From NCBI GenBank assembly GCA_937892655.1, contig CALBJC010000133.1:1-14369 (forward strand): a DNA stretch of 14,369 nucleotides, written 5' to 3'. Under the pieces are notes generated by a model, which saw only the letters and a list, made by a program, of their open reading frames with translations, had not been told where the DNA came from and made no database searches. Origin of the DNA: an uncultured Clostridia bacterium. GTDB taxonomy: Bacteria; Bacillota; Clostridia; Oscillospirales; Ruminococcaceae. This document shows positions 1-6,964 of this stretch, piece by piece; position 1 is the first letter of the stretch; each line of letters begins with the position of its first letter. The position numbers were made by a program, and so were the translations under genes.

Positions 1-834
1 ATAAAAATAGGATATAAGCTTTTTGAAATAGGTGGCTCTGATACGCCTTCTCAGATACTTTTTGCAGGTATTCGTTTCTTTCTGGCAGGAATACTTGTTG
101 TAATAATTGGTAGCATATCTACAAGAAGTATACTGATTCCGAAAAAGTCAGAGATAAAAAGCATAGTAAAGCTGAGCGTTTTTCAAACAATTCTGCAGTA
201 TCTGTTTTTCTACATAGCCCTTGCCAATACAAGCGGCGTCAAGGCATCGGTTATTGAAGCGTCAAACGTATTTTTTGCGATAATCGTTTCATCGCTTTTC
301 TTTAAGCTCGAAAAATTCACAGCGCAAAAGCTTGTCGGCTGTATAATCGGCTTTGCAGGAGTAGTGCTTATAAATTTAGAAGGCTTTACGCTGAATTTTA
401 ATTTAAAAGGTGACGGCTGTGTGCTTTTGTCAACAATAGCATACGCCATATCCTCGGTGCTCATAAAAAAGTATTCACAGACAACAAGCCCCGTGCTTTT
501 AAGCGGCTGGCAGTTTATGACGGGCGGCGCTGTTATGATGATAGCAGGCTTTGCTATAGGCGGCAGACTTACAACTATAAGTACAAAGGCGATACTCATT
601 TTACTCTACCTTGCTTTCATATCAGCAGTAGCATATTCATTATGGTCAATTCTCTTAAAGCATAACGACGTTTCAAAAGTAGCGGTATTCGGCTTTATGA
701 ATCCCGTATTCGGCGTACTCTTATCAGCCTGGTGGCTTGGCGAAAAGAGTGCAAGCTTTTTAATAAGCGCTATCGCCTTAACTCTCGCCTGCGCTGGTAT
801 ATTCATAGTAAACTTCAAAAAACACTCAACATAA
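1..834 (+). CDS. DMT-superfamily (EamA) transporter, 5' end missing
   Basis: The reading frame is open from the first base to the TAA at 832-834, giving 277 residues without a start codon; about 10-30 N-terminal residues are probably outside the window. The protein is very hydrophobic with roughly nine visible membrane helices. Two half-repeats are recognisable, each in the EamA style: the first ends with helices around 'GCIIGFAGVVLIN', the second with 'LTLACAGIFIVN'. Short conserved stretches such as 'ASVIEASNVFFA', 'AYAISSVLIKKYS' and 'GFMNPVFGVLLSAWWLGE' are typical of 10-helix drug/metabolite exporters of the inner membrane. The substrate cannot be told from sequence. Only 19 nt separate it from the next gene on the same strand, so the two are probably co-transcribed. 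Family assignment is firm; function beyond efflux or exchange of a small metabolite is unknown. Confidence 0.9.
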   Translation: MKIGYKLFEIGGSDTPSQILFAGIRFFLAGILVVIIGSISTRSILIPKKSEIKSIVKLSVFQTILQYLFFYIALANTSGVKASVIEASNVFFAIIVSSLFFKLEKFTAQKLVGCIIGFAGVVLINLEGFTLNFNLKGDGCVLLSTIAYAISSVLIKKYSQTTSPVLLSGWQFMTGGAVMMIAGFAIGGRLTTISTKAILILLYLAFISAVAYSLWSILLKHNDVSKVAVFGFMNPVFGVLLSAWWLGEKSASFLISAIALTLACAGIFIVNFKKHST

Positions 835-853
835 TAAATACAGGAGAACAACA

Positions 854-1885
854 ATGAACAAAATGCGTCTTACACGAGATAAGAAATGGTTTTTTCAATA
901 CTATCCGTATCATCAGATGTATATGGATAATGAGCTTTTCAAAGGCTGGGTGTCAATAAATTATCTCACCGATGGTCAAACTCATTACTGGGAATATGAA
1001 AAATCAGGTAGAATTTCAGTCTGCGGTGAAGGTATGATATGGCTAACCCTTATCCCTGAGGGCAAGTCAAGATGTATCGGCGCATATATAAAACCTGACA
1101 GAAGGGTAAATGCATGGTATATTGATGTTATCGAAAGCGTTGGCATTGATGATGACGGGGTAGTTTATTACATTGATAAATATCTTGATGTTGTACTGAC
1201 TCCTCAGGGTGATGTTGTGGTTAAAGACCGTGATGAGCTTGATGAGGCTTATAGCAGCGGTGAGCTGAGCGTTGAGCAGTATGAAAATGCACTGTATGAG
1301 GGCGAGCTGATTATAAAAGAGTTGGCATCAGACATTAAAAAGACTGAAAGCCAGTGCCTTGAAATTCTGAACTTGGCTGAAAAGATGATAGAAAATGATA
1401 AGTTTACGATCTTTCTTGATATTGATGGAGTTTTAGATGTTTTTAATTCCTCGCTTGAAATCCAGCAGCTTATACCACAAGCGATAGATTATCTCAAAGA
1501 TCTTATTAAACGAACAAAGGGCGAGGTAGTTATAATTTCTGATTGGCGATATGGTGCGCCGCAGTTTGAGAAAAAGGCGAAAGAAAACGGCTTTGAAAGA
1601 AGGATAAAAGCGTGGAAATACCTTGAGGGTGAATTTGAAAAGGCGGATATAAAAATCAAAGGTATAACCCTTTGGGATGAAGCCTTTAAAACCCGAACGG
1701 AAGAAATTAAGGAGTATCTGAAACAAAACTCCAATATAAAGCGCTATGTGATTTTAGATGATTGCTACAGCGACAGATATGAAAGCGATGAAGAAATTCA
1801 CAAGCACCTTGTATTTGTAGACGCTCTTAAAGGCTTACAGCTTGAAGACTGTATTAAAGCCTGCGCTATAATGAATATGCAATAG
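854..1885 (+). CDS. DUF402 / HAD-type phosphatase fusion protein
   Basis: A 343-residue soluble protein starting at ATG 854 with AGGAG at 842-846. Residues about 1-165 look like a DUF402 domain (the family of FomD and of staphylococcal/streptococcal Ntdp nucleoside di/triphosphatases): 'NAWYIDV' at 86-92, then 'YLDVVLTPQGDVVVKDRDEL' at 110-129 and the following helix with 'SGELSVEQYENAL'. After a helical linker (about 155-182), residues 183-343 resemble a HAD-like domain of the HAD_SAK_2 type, named for Swiss-army-knife RNA repair proteins: motif I DIDGVLD (D189, D191), 'SDWR' at 229-232, 'GITLWDEAFKTRTEEIKEYL' at 270-289 and the acidic motif 'ILDD' at 300-303. Both halves are predicted phosphate-ester or phosphoanhydride hydrolases that bind Mg2+. 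Substrate unknown; nucleotide or RNA-end processing is inference. DUF402 proteins are usually about 170-220 residues and stand alone, so the fusion is notable. Domain calls are from motif recognition, not a search. Confidence 0.8.
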   Translation: MNKMRLTRDKKWFFQYYPYHQMYMDNELFKGWVSINYLTDGQTHYWEYEKSGRISVCGEGMIWLTLIPEGKSRCIGAYIKPDRRVNAWYIDVIESVGIDDDGVVYYIDKYLDVVLTPQGDVVVKDRDELDEAYSSGELSVEQYENALYEGELIIKELASDIKKTESQCLEILNLAEKMIENDKFTIFLDIDGVLDVFNSSLEIQQLIPQAIDYLKDLIKRTKGEVVIISDWRYGAPQFEKKAKENGFERRIKAWKYLEGEFEKADIKIKGITLWDEAFKTRTEEIKEYLKQNSNIKRYVILDDCYSDRYESDEEIHKHLVFVDALKGLQLEDCIKACAIMNMQ

Positions 1886-1887
1886 CA

Positions 1888-1923
1888 AAACCCCACAAGT
1901 ATTCCTTGTGGGGTTTATTGTTT
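1888..1923. terminator. bidirectional intrinsic terminator between convergent genes
   Basis: A perfect 12-bp stem (1888-1899 with 1905-1916, AAACCCCACAAG / CTTGTGGGGTTT) has a 5-nt loop. On the plus strand it is followed by ATTGTTTTT. On the minus strand the stem itself ends in TTTT. It lies 2 nt after the stop of the DUF402-HAD gene and 7 nt after the stop of folC, so it probably ends both transcripts. Confidence 0.9.
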
Positions 1924-3192
1924 TTATTCAATCTCGCTTTTATCCATACTCATAAGGCGTTCTCTTAGCTGTGTGCAAAGATAGAGTGAGCCGCAGATGA
2001 GGATATCTTCCTGAAGGCTGAGGGCTTCGTTTAGTACCTCGTCAAGCTTTGCCGCTCTTGCTGTCTGCTGATTTTCCATCAGGATATCTGCAAGGGCTTG
2101 TGCGTCCTGAGCGTTTGGCGCAAATTCGCCTACGCATAAAACTCGCTGTGCGATACCGCTTTTTGCAAGAATTGCTGCCGCCTTCTGTGCATCCTTTGTT
2201 GTGAGCATACCGAGTATTACTGTCAGCTTTTGCATTGTGATTGACTGGATATGACTGCAAAGTGCGTTCATACCGCCAGGGTTGTGAGCGCCGTCGATTA
2301 CTATTCTGTCAGAAATCTGCTCCATTCTAAGCGGTATTCTTGCTCTTTCAAGACCGTTTTTGATATTCTCGGTAGTGATATTAAAGCCGACAGTTTTAAG
2401 ATAGCTTACCGTTTCAATGGCTGTCAGCGCATTTGCAACCTGATGCGTGCCGCCGAGGTTTATCTTATAGTCATAGCCCTTATAGTTAAAAGAACTGCCC
2501 CTTAAATCAAAATCTGTGATGTCAAGGCTTGTATACGGTGGGCAGATGCAGTTGCATTCAAGCTCATACGCTCTTTGCATAATAACATCCTTCACCTCGT
2601 CGTTGTTGACAGGGGATAAAACGATGTAGCTTGTAGACTTAATAATACCCGCCTTCTGCTTTGCAATCTGCAAAAGCGTATCGCCGAGTATGCCAGTATG
2701 GTCAAATGAAACTGAGGTTATAACTGCAACAAGCGGTGGGGCTATGATATTTGTAGAATCATTCTTGCCGCCGATACCCGTTTCTAAAACAACTATATCA
2801 CAGCCCTTGTCTTTAAAATACATAAAAGCGGCTGTCTGAATAATCTCAAACTGAGAGTATTCGTAGTTGTCGATAACTGCCTCAACCTTATCAAAATAAA
2901 CCTCTAAATCCTCATCTGAGATATTTTCGTTATTTATTCTGATACGGTCATTGAAAACTATCATGTAAGGGGAGGTAAAAAGCCCCGTCTTGTAGCCTGA
3001 GTCAATCAGTATCTCTGAAATAAAGGTAGCCGTTGACCCCTTGCCGTTTGTTCCTGCTATATGAACAAATTTCAGGTCATCCTGCGGATTGCCTACAAGC
3101 TCTAAAAGTCTGTCGATTCTTGAAAGGTCAGTTATTGGCGCACCCGTCTTTGTAAATTTTGATAGAAAAATATCTGTCTTCTTTGTACTCAT
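1924..3192 (-). CDS. folC: folylpolyglutamate synthase / dihydrofolate synthase
   Basis: A 422-residue Mur-ligase-fold enzyme that adds glutamate to folates in an ATP-dependent reaction (and, in bifunctional members, joins dihydropteroate to glutamate). Visible motifs: P-loop GTNGKGST (47-54, K51), 'FTSPY' (72-76), 'ETGIGGKNDSTN' (137-148), 'SFDHTGILGDTLLQIAKQKAGIIK' split over 162-185 with the family's modified lysine at K180, 'GTHQVANALTAIE' (248-260) and DGAHNP (300-305) at the start of the C-terminal Rossmann-like domain. Length is normal (about 420-440). The ATG at 3190-3192 shares one base with the TAA of typA (TAATG), so translation is probably coupled to the upstream gene. No other folate gene is in the window, so mono- or bifunctional activity cannot be decided from context. 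Confidence 0.95.
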   Translation of the reverse strand: MSTKKTDIFLSKFTKTGAPITDLSRIDRLLELVGNPQDDLKFVHIAGTNGKGSTATFISEILIDSGYKTGLFTSPYMIVFNDRIRINNENISDEDLEVYFDKVEAVIDNYEYSQFEIIQTAAFMYFKDKGCDIVVLETGIGGKNDSTNIIAPPLVAVITSVSFDHTGILGDTLLQIAKQKAGIIKSTSYIVLSPVNNDEVKDVIMQRAYELECNCICPPYTSLDITDFDLRGSSFNYKGYDYKINLGGTHQVANALTAIETVSYLKTVGFNITTENIKNGLERARIPLRMEQISDRIVIDGAHNPGGMNALCSHIQSITMQKLTVILGMLTTKDAQKAAAILAKSGIAQRVLCVGEFAPNAQDAQALADILMENQQTARAAKLDEVLNEALSLQEDILICGSLYLCTQLRERLMSMDKSEIE

Positions 3193-5012
3193 TACTGTAA
3201 CTTAGCTCTTTCCTTAGCTCTCTGAGTATTGCTCAGAGTTCTCTTACGGATTCTTATTGACTTTGGAGTAATTTCCAGAAGCTCATCGTCTGCGATAAAT
3301 TCAAGTGAGTCTTCAAGTGAGAGATTTCTTGGCGGAATAAGGCGCAGAGCGTCATCAGAGCCTGAAGCTCTTGTGTTTGTAAGGTGCTTTTTCTTACATA
3401 CGTTTACAACAAGGTCTTCAACCTTTGGTGAAGCGCCGACAATCATACCCTCATAAACAGGAGTGCCCGCTGTAATAAACAGTGTACCTCTCTCCTGAGC
3501 GTTGAAAAGACCGTAGGTAACAGCGTCACCTGTTTCAAACGCTACAAGTGAGCCTGTGTTTCTTCTTGGAATATCGCCCTTGTAAGGCTCGTAGCCCGCA
3601 AAGAGAGTATTTAAAATACCTTCGCCCTTTGTATCTGTCATAAATTCACTTCTGTAGCCAAAAAGACCACGGGAAGGAATAGTAAATTCAATTCTCATTC
3701 TGTCGCCTACAGGGTTCATAGCAACAAGCTCTGCTTTACGGGTCCCCATCTTTTCCATAACCGAGCCTACACAGCTTTCAGGAACGTCGATAATGAGCTT
3801 TTCCATAGGCTCGCAGGTAACGCCGTCAATTTCCTTGTACAAAACTCTAGGTGTTGAAACTGAAAGCTCATAGCCCTCACGGCGCATATTCTCGATAAGA
3901 ATTGAAAGGTGCATTTCGCCTCTGCCCGCAACTCTGAATGCATCAGTTGAGTCTGTTTCTGTAACTCTGAGTGAAACGTCCTTTAAAAGCTCCTTGAAAA
4001 GTCTGTCACGAAGCTGACGTGAGGTTACAAATTTACCCTCTCTGCCGGCAAAAGGTGAGTCATTTACTGAGAAGGTCATTTCAATTGTAGGTTCGCTGAT
4101 TTTAACAAATGGCAAAGCCTCAAACTCGCCGAATGCGCCGATCGTATCGCCGATAGTGATATTTTCAATACCTGAGATACAAACTATATCGCCGGCCATA
4201 GCGCTCTGTGCGGGAACTCTCTGTAAGCCCTCAATCTGATATACAGTTACGATCTTACCTCTGTATTCAGGCTTTGTCTGATGGTAGTCACCGATCGTTA
4301 CATCCTGATTTACCTTTATCGTACCGCGCTCAATTCTGCCGATAGCGATTCTGCCTACATAATCGTTGTAGTCAATTGATGAAACCAGAAGCTGCAGAGG
4401 GCCTTCTGTATCCTTCTCAGGCGCTGGGATGTAATCTAAAATTGTATCAAAAAGCGGTGACAGATCCTTGCCCTCGCCGTGTGGCTCTGTGCAGGCTGTA
4501 CCTGCTCTGCCTGAGCAGTAAAGAATAGGTGAGTCGAGCTGTTCGTCTGAAGCGTCAAGGTCTAAGAGAAGCTCTAAAACTTCATCGCCTACCTCGTCAA
4601 GTCGAGCGTCAGGGCGGTCGATCTTATTTACTACAACAATGATTCTGTGACCAAGCTCAAGCGCTTTTTGCAGAACAAATCTTGTCTGTGGCATACAGCC
4701 TTCAGCCGCGTCTACAAGTAAGATTACGCCGTCAACCATCTTAAGAACTCGCTCAACCTCGCCGCCGAAGTCAGCGTGACCAGGGGTGTCGATGATGTTT
4801 ATCTTTGTATTCTTGTAAACGACAGAGGTGTTCTTGGCAAGAATTGTGATACCTCTTTCACGTTCGATATCATTTGAGTCCATAACTCTTTCGGCAACAG
4901 CCTGGTTATCTCTGAATGTACCCGACTGCTTGAGCATTTCGTCAACGAGGGTAGTTTTACCGTGGTCAACGTGGGCAATGATCGCTATGTTTCTTAAATC
5001 TTCTCTTATCAT
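3192..5012 (-). CDS. typA: ribosome-associated GTPase TypA/BipA
   Basis: A 606-residue translational GTPase of the EF-G/LepA group, normal length for TypA/BipA, which binds the 70S ribosome and supports 50S assembly and growth under cold or stress conditions. Visible: G1 'AHVDHGKTT' (13-21), switch I 'RGITILAK' (53-60), G3 DTPGH (75-79), G4 NKID (129-132), G5-like 'CSGRAGTA'; then domain II, the EF-G III/V-like domains ('GRGEMHLSILIENMRREGYE') and the BipA-specific C-terminal domain ending in a basic tail ('RIRKRTLSNTQRAKERAKLQ'). ATG at 5010-5012 is preceded by AGGAG (5019-5023, 6-nt spacing). It forms an overlapping pair with folC downstream. The gene is intact. Confidence 0.97.
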   Translation of the reverse strand: MIREDLRNIAIIAHVDHGKTTLVDEMLKQSGTFRDNQAVAERVMDSNDIERERGITILAKNTSVVYKNTKINIIDTPGHADFGGEVERVLKMVDGVILLVDAAEGCMPQTRFVLQKALELGHRIIVVVNKIDRPDARLDEVGDEVLELLLDLDASDEQLDSPILYCSGRAGTACTEPHGEGKDLSPLFDTILDYIPAPEKDTEGPLQLLVSSIDYNDYVGRIAIGRIERGTIKVNQDVTIGDYHQTKPEYRGKIVTVYQIEGLQRVPAQSAMAGDIVCISGIENITIGDTIGAFGEFEALPFVKISEPTIEMTFSVNDSPFAGREGKFVTSRQLRDRLFKELLKDVSLRVTETDSTDAFRVAGRGEMHLSILIENMRREGYELSVSTPRVLYKEIDGVTCEPMEKLIIDVPESCVGSVMEKMGTRKAELVAMNPVGDRMRIEFTIPSRGLFGYRSEFMTDTKGEGILNTLFAGYEPYKGDIPRRNTGSLVAFETGDAVTYGLFNAQERGTLFITAGTPVYEGMIVGASPKVEDLVVNVCKKKHLTNTRASGSDDALRLIPPRNLSLEDSLEFIADDELLEITPKSIRIRKRTLSNTQRAKERAKLQ

Positions 5013-5081
5013 TTAATTCTCCTGCTTTCAACACTGAAATTTCAGTTTTTTATCATAAGTCTATTAAGTGCATATTTTAAC

Positions 5082-5116
5082 ATTATAATTGTATCATATT
5101 GTTATATTTTTTGAAA
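5082..5116 (-). promoter_or_regulatory. possible promoter for typA-folC
   Basis: On the minus strand there is a TACAAT (5088-5093) overlapping a TATAAT (5082-5087). At 17-nt spacing upstream of TACAAT lies TTTCAA (5111-5116), a poor -35. The -10 is good, the -35 weak, and the distance to the typA start (about 70 nt) is reasonable. Taken from sequence only. Confidence 0.35.
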
Positions 5117-5137
5117 TACCAAAAAATACTGAAATAT

Positions 5138-5158
5138 ATACCACGCAAATCGCGGTAT
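5138..5158. repeat. imperfect inverted repeat upstream of the ECF promoter
   Basis: ATACC-A-CG / CG-C-GGTAT with a 5-nt centre (5146-5150): eight pairs with one mismatch. The outer part also finds a second partner, AAATACC at 5114-5120 with GGTATTT at 5154-5160. It lies 13 bp upstream of the -35 box at 5172. It could be an activator or repressor site for either divergent transcript, or chance in AT-rich DNA. Confidence 0.3.
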
Positions 5159-5171
5159 TTGTGCAATCTAA

Positions 5172-5200
5172 TTGACATACAGAGCTTTTTGGGATAAAAT
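5172..5200 (+). promoter_or_regulatory. SigA-type promoter of the ECF sigma operon
   Basis: TTGACA (5172-5177, perfect -35), 17-bp spacer, TAAAAT (5195-5200). It would start transcription near 5207 and give a leader of about 137 nt before the sigma gene. No second, ECF-style promoter (AAC ... CGT type) was recognised, so autoregulation cannot be shown from sequence. Confidence 0.75.
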
Positions 5201-5287
5201 TTAAAACAAATATAACGAAAGTATGTATAGTGAATATCTACAAAAACAAATTCTGAAATTTGTTTAATATTACCCCATAAAAAACAC

Positions 5288-5318
5288 TTCCCTCAAACGT
5301 ATCATATACGAAAGGGAA
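5288..5318 (+). promoter_or_regulatory. hairpin in the leader of the ECF sigma gene
   Basis: TTCCCT (5288-5293) pairs with AGGGAA (5313-5318), then after a small internal loop CGTAT (5298-5302) pairs with ATACG (5306-5310) around a CAT triloop. There is no U-run after it, so it is not a terminator. It ends 9 nt before the Shine-Dalgarno-like AGAAAGG (5328-5334). It may stabilise the mRNA or affect translation initiation; as DNA it is also a dyad that a protein could bind. Confidence 0.5.
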
Positions 5319-5343
5319 AATCCTGAAAGAAAGGCAGCGTTTT

Positions 5344-5895
5344 TTGGATATGACCGATAAAGAATTTGCCCGCCAGATGAAGCTGATCTCGCGGTCTGAC
5401 AAATCGGGTCTTAAGAATATCTATACAGAGTATGCACCGCTTATTTACAGTATTGCTTTTTCTACCTTAAAAAACAAAGAGCAATCTGAGGACATAACTT
5501 CTGACTTTTTCTTAAGGCTATGGAACAAAGCGGATACATACAAACAGGGGTTTAGCCACAAAGCGTGGATGACCAGAATAGTCCGTAATATGTGTCTTGA
5601 CCTTCTGCGCCGTGACAGCAGGGTTGACTTTTCACTGGACTCGCAGGAGTCTTTCGATGTCGCGGATGAATCAAAGGGAATTGAAGATGCTTATGCCGAA
5701 AACGTGGGGTTTGAGGAAGCTCTGTCGTTGCTGCCGGAGGCTGAGCGTCAGGTAATTAACCTTCGATTCATGAGCGATATGACAATTGTAGAAATTGCAA
5801 CGGCGTTATCTTTGCCGCAGGGAACAGTCGCCTGGCGGCTGAGAAACGCTTTGCAACGACTGAAAAACAGCGTAAAGGAGGGAGAGCTTTTATGA
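5344..5895 (+). CDS. ECF-type RNA polymerase sigma factor
   Basis: A 183-residue sigma-70 family protein with only regions 2 and 4, the hallmark of group 4 (ECF) factors. Region 2 spans about 23-90 ('EQSEDITSDFFLRLW', 'KAWMTRIVRNMCLDLLRRD'); an acidic linker covers 91-121; region 4 spans about 122-176 ('LSLLPEAERQVINLRFMSDMTIVEIA' split, helix-turn-helix 'LPQGTVAWRLRNALQRLK'). The start is chosen as TTG 5344 because AGAAAGG (5328-5334) is 9 nt from it; the alternative ATG at 5350 is 15 nt away and gives MTDKEF. The stop overlaps the next start by ATGA, the usual coupling of an ECF factor to its anti-sigma factor. Target genes are unknown; the downstream lipoprotein suggests an envelope-related signal. 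Confidence 0.9.
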   Translation: MDMTDKEFARQMKLISRSDKSGLKNIYTEYAPLIYSIAFSTLKNKEQSEDITSDFFLRLWNKADTYKQGFSHKAWMTRIVRNMCLDLLRRDSRVDFSLDSQESFDVADESKGIEDAYAENVGFEEALSLLPEAERQVINLRFMSDMTIVEIATALSLPQGTVAWRLRNALQRLKNSVKEGELL

Positions 5896-6932
5896 AAACA
5901 GAGCTTGAAACAAAAAGAGAATATCAAAGCTACATAGAGAAAAGTTCTCCTGACTTTGATGCTATGTGGAACAAAATTGAAAGCGAAATAGAAAATACCC
6001 CACAAATCAGGGTAAATAAGAACAAAAGAATAGTAAAGGGCATTGTGGCTGCTGCTGCCTGTGTAGTTATATGCATCGTTGGTGCAAACTACTTTGGCAG
6101 CCAGTCACTCAAAGCGGATGAAAATATTGCACTTGAGGATAATACAGAATTTTCAGCTTCAGATGAAATGGTAACAACAACCGTTACGGACAATCAGAGC
6201 ATTGTAACTACTACCCCGATTTTCAGCGAGGATAATGCGGTAGCCGACGGCATTATTGATGAAGAGCTTACAAATGACGGTGAGTCGGATACACCTATTT
6301 CACCCGGCACTGACAGCAGCCCTACAGACAATGTTGGTTGTCACGGGAATGATAAAATCGAAATCGAGCAGGCTGCAAAGCCATCATTTTTGCCCCAAGG
6401 CATTGAAACTATCCAGTATTCAGAGATAGCGGTTCGGTTTAACTCGCCTGTTGATATTGACTTAAACTTTGATTTTGACGAGTATTTCGTTGAAGATGAA
6501 ATGCTCAGAAAAACCGAGTATATTCTGGGCGTTGAGGTTTATGATGTCGAGGTAACAGAAAATAATACGTTACTTTATACTCTTGCAGTTTTCGGCGATT
6601 TTTCAGCCAGCGGCATTGAAGGTAATATTATTGAGGTTGAAAGCGCTTCACCGTTTCAGATGCTACCAGAAAGCCCTTACATTATCTTTTTGTACGAAGA
6701 GGATGGTAAATACCGCCTGAGCTTTGAAAATGCACCGCAGATGGAAATATCGCATAGCGGACTTATTTTCCACAGCGGCTTTAAGAGCCTTATGGAAAAC
6801 TCGGTATATGTTATTTGCCCTGAAGAATATTTTGATGAATTTTACTATGACAGAATGAGATTTCAGTGGGGAGAATATCCTCAGATTATCTCACCTGTTG
6901 TAGAAAAATGGCGTAGTCTTACAGAAAGATAA
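5892..6932 (+). CDS. single-pass membrane protein, probable anti-sigma factor
   Basis: 346 residues. The cytosolic N-terminus (1-46, with 'PDFDAMWNKIESEIE' at 20-34) is followed by a basic stretch and one membrane helix at about 48-65 ('VKGIVAAAACVVICIVGA'). A Ser/Thr/Asp-rich extracellular linker (about 70-150) leads to a C-terminal domain of about 190 residues that I do not recognise. Topology and the ATGA overlap with the sigma gene are those of anti-sigma factors, which hold the ECF factor at the membrane until an external signal arrives. There is no HxxxCxxC zinc motif in the N-terminus, so it is not a classic ZAS protein. AAAGGAGGGAG (5874-5884) serves as ribosome site inside the sigma gene. 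Anti-sigma activity is inferred from position and topology. Confidence 0.75.
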   Translation: MKTELETKREYQSYIEKSSPDFDAMWNKIESEIENTPQIRVNKNKRIVKGIVAAAACVVICIVGANYFGSQSLKADENIALEDNTEFSASDEMVTTTVTDNQSIVTTTPIFSEDNAVADGIIDEELTNDGESDTPISPGTDSSPTDNVGCHGNDKIEIEQAAKPSFLPQGIETIQYSEIAVRFNSPVDIDLNFDFDEYFVEDEMLRKTEYILGVEVYDVEVTENNTLLYTLAVFGDFSASGIEGNIIEVESASPFQMLPESPYIIFLYEEDGKYRLSFENAPQMEISHSGLIFHSGFKSLMENSVYVICPEEYFDEFYYDRMRFQWGEYPQIISPVVEKWRSLTER

Positions 6933-6964
6933 AAATGACACGTCACAAAGAAAGGAAGAATACT

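Noticed and set aside
1433..1734. Minus-strand frames opposite the DUF402-HAD gene
   Set aside because: They are shadows of a gene with clear domain motifs on the plus strand, with no ribosome site or family resemblance of their own.
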